Part shown: in pieces, positions 5,418 through 5,419 of the stretch
Layout of the letters: each line of letters opens with the position of its first letter
Position numbering within the stretch: position 1 is the first letter of the stretch
Origin: QYQL01 sp041674265
GTDB lineage: Bacteria; Verrucomicrobiota; Verrucomicrobiia; Chthoniobacterales; Terrimicrobiaceae
Assembly: GCA_041674265.1 (NCBI GenBank)
Contig: JBAYWC010000148.1
Coordinates: 1-5,419 of the forward strand
Direction of reading: 5' to 3'
Length of the DNA stretch: 5,419 bases
Notes under the pieces: model-generated
The model's input: the letters and a program-made list of their open reading frames with translations, nothing else
The model's database searches: none
Told to the model about the DNA's origin: nothing
Translations under genes and position numbers: made by a program

Positions 5418-5419
5418 AC

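Larger units (their letters stand above)
4927..5419. other. Gene-poor region after gatA with possible eroded sequence
   Basis: This 493-nt stretch has no confident gene. Bases 4927-4975 look like simple trailing sequence, and I find no strong terminator for the gatA transcript there. Bases 4976-5040 are clearly richer in A and T than the genes to the left. Beyond about 5030 protein-like segments occur on the minus strand, but in different frames (see the two minus-strand entries), and hairpins lie at 5065-5086, 5264-5275 and 5325-5343. The 5065-5086 stem (GTGAGG with CCTCAC) has no T-run on either side. Taken together, this looks like the junction of the housekeeping block with a convergent region that is partly decayed. 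Confidence 0.6.

Noticed and set aside
1..5419. A new defence, CRISPR or mobile multi-gene system.
   Set aside because: No repeats arrays, paired nuclease or toxin-like genes, or complete mobile element are visible; the intact genes are all standard housekeeping functions.

Overview
The window is GC-rich bacterial chromosome. It carries a plus-strand run of housekeeping genes, prmC, murA, gatC and gatA, with the wreck of a sensor histidine kinase between murA and gatC. Gene order, protein flavour and the scarcity of Shine-Dalgarno sequences suggest Verrucomicrobiota or a related PVC lineage. That is an inference from memory of such clusters, not from a search. TAA, TGA and TAG all end intact genes here, so the standard bacterial code applies.

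Layout. Bases 1-201 hold no confident gene. They contain an open reading tail ending at 99 that vaguely resembles a transposase C-terminus, an unused AGGAGG at 118-123, and a nine-codon reading frame (169-198) in phase with prmC and ending just before it. prmC (202-1035) overlaps murA (1028-2287) by 8 nt. From 2326 to about 3134 lies a kinase pseudogene. Its two membrane helices, coiled coil, partial GAF domain and half of a HisKA domain are all readable, but only across an in-frame stop, two single-base frameshifts and at least two large deletions. gatC (3185-3478) and gatA (3475-4926) follow, overlapping by ATGA. No gatB follows within the window. Bases 4927-5419 hold no confident gene: there is an AT-rich patch with a promoter-like sequence, weak hairpins, and minus-strand reading frames that may be the end of one gene and the eroded remains of another.

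How the genes work together. PrmC methylates the GGQ glutamine of release factors and so supports translation termination. MurA commits UDP-GlcNAc to peptidoglycan synthesis. GatC and GatA are two of the three subunits of the amidotransferase that makes Gln-tRNA(Gln) and/or Asn-tRNA(Asn). Spacing and overlaps suggest one transcript, at least for prmC-murA and for gatC-gatA; the dead kinase is now a roughly 900-nt spacer between the two pairs.

I see no CRISPR array, tRNA, rRNA, complete mobile element or credible new multi-gene system. The points most worth checking are the kinase decay inside an essential operon, the NLPY (not NPPY) motif in PrmC, the in-phase mini-frame before prmC, and the unassigned minus-strand sequence at the right edge.
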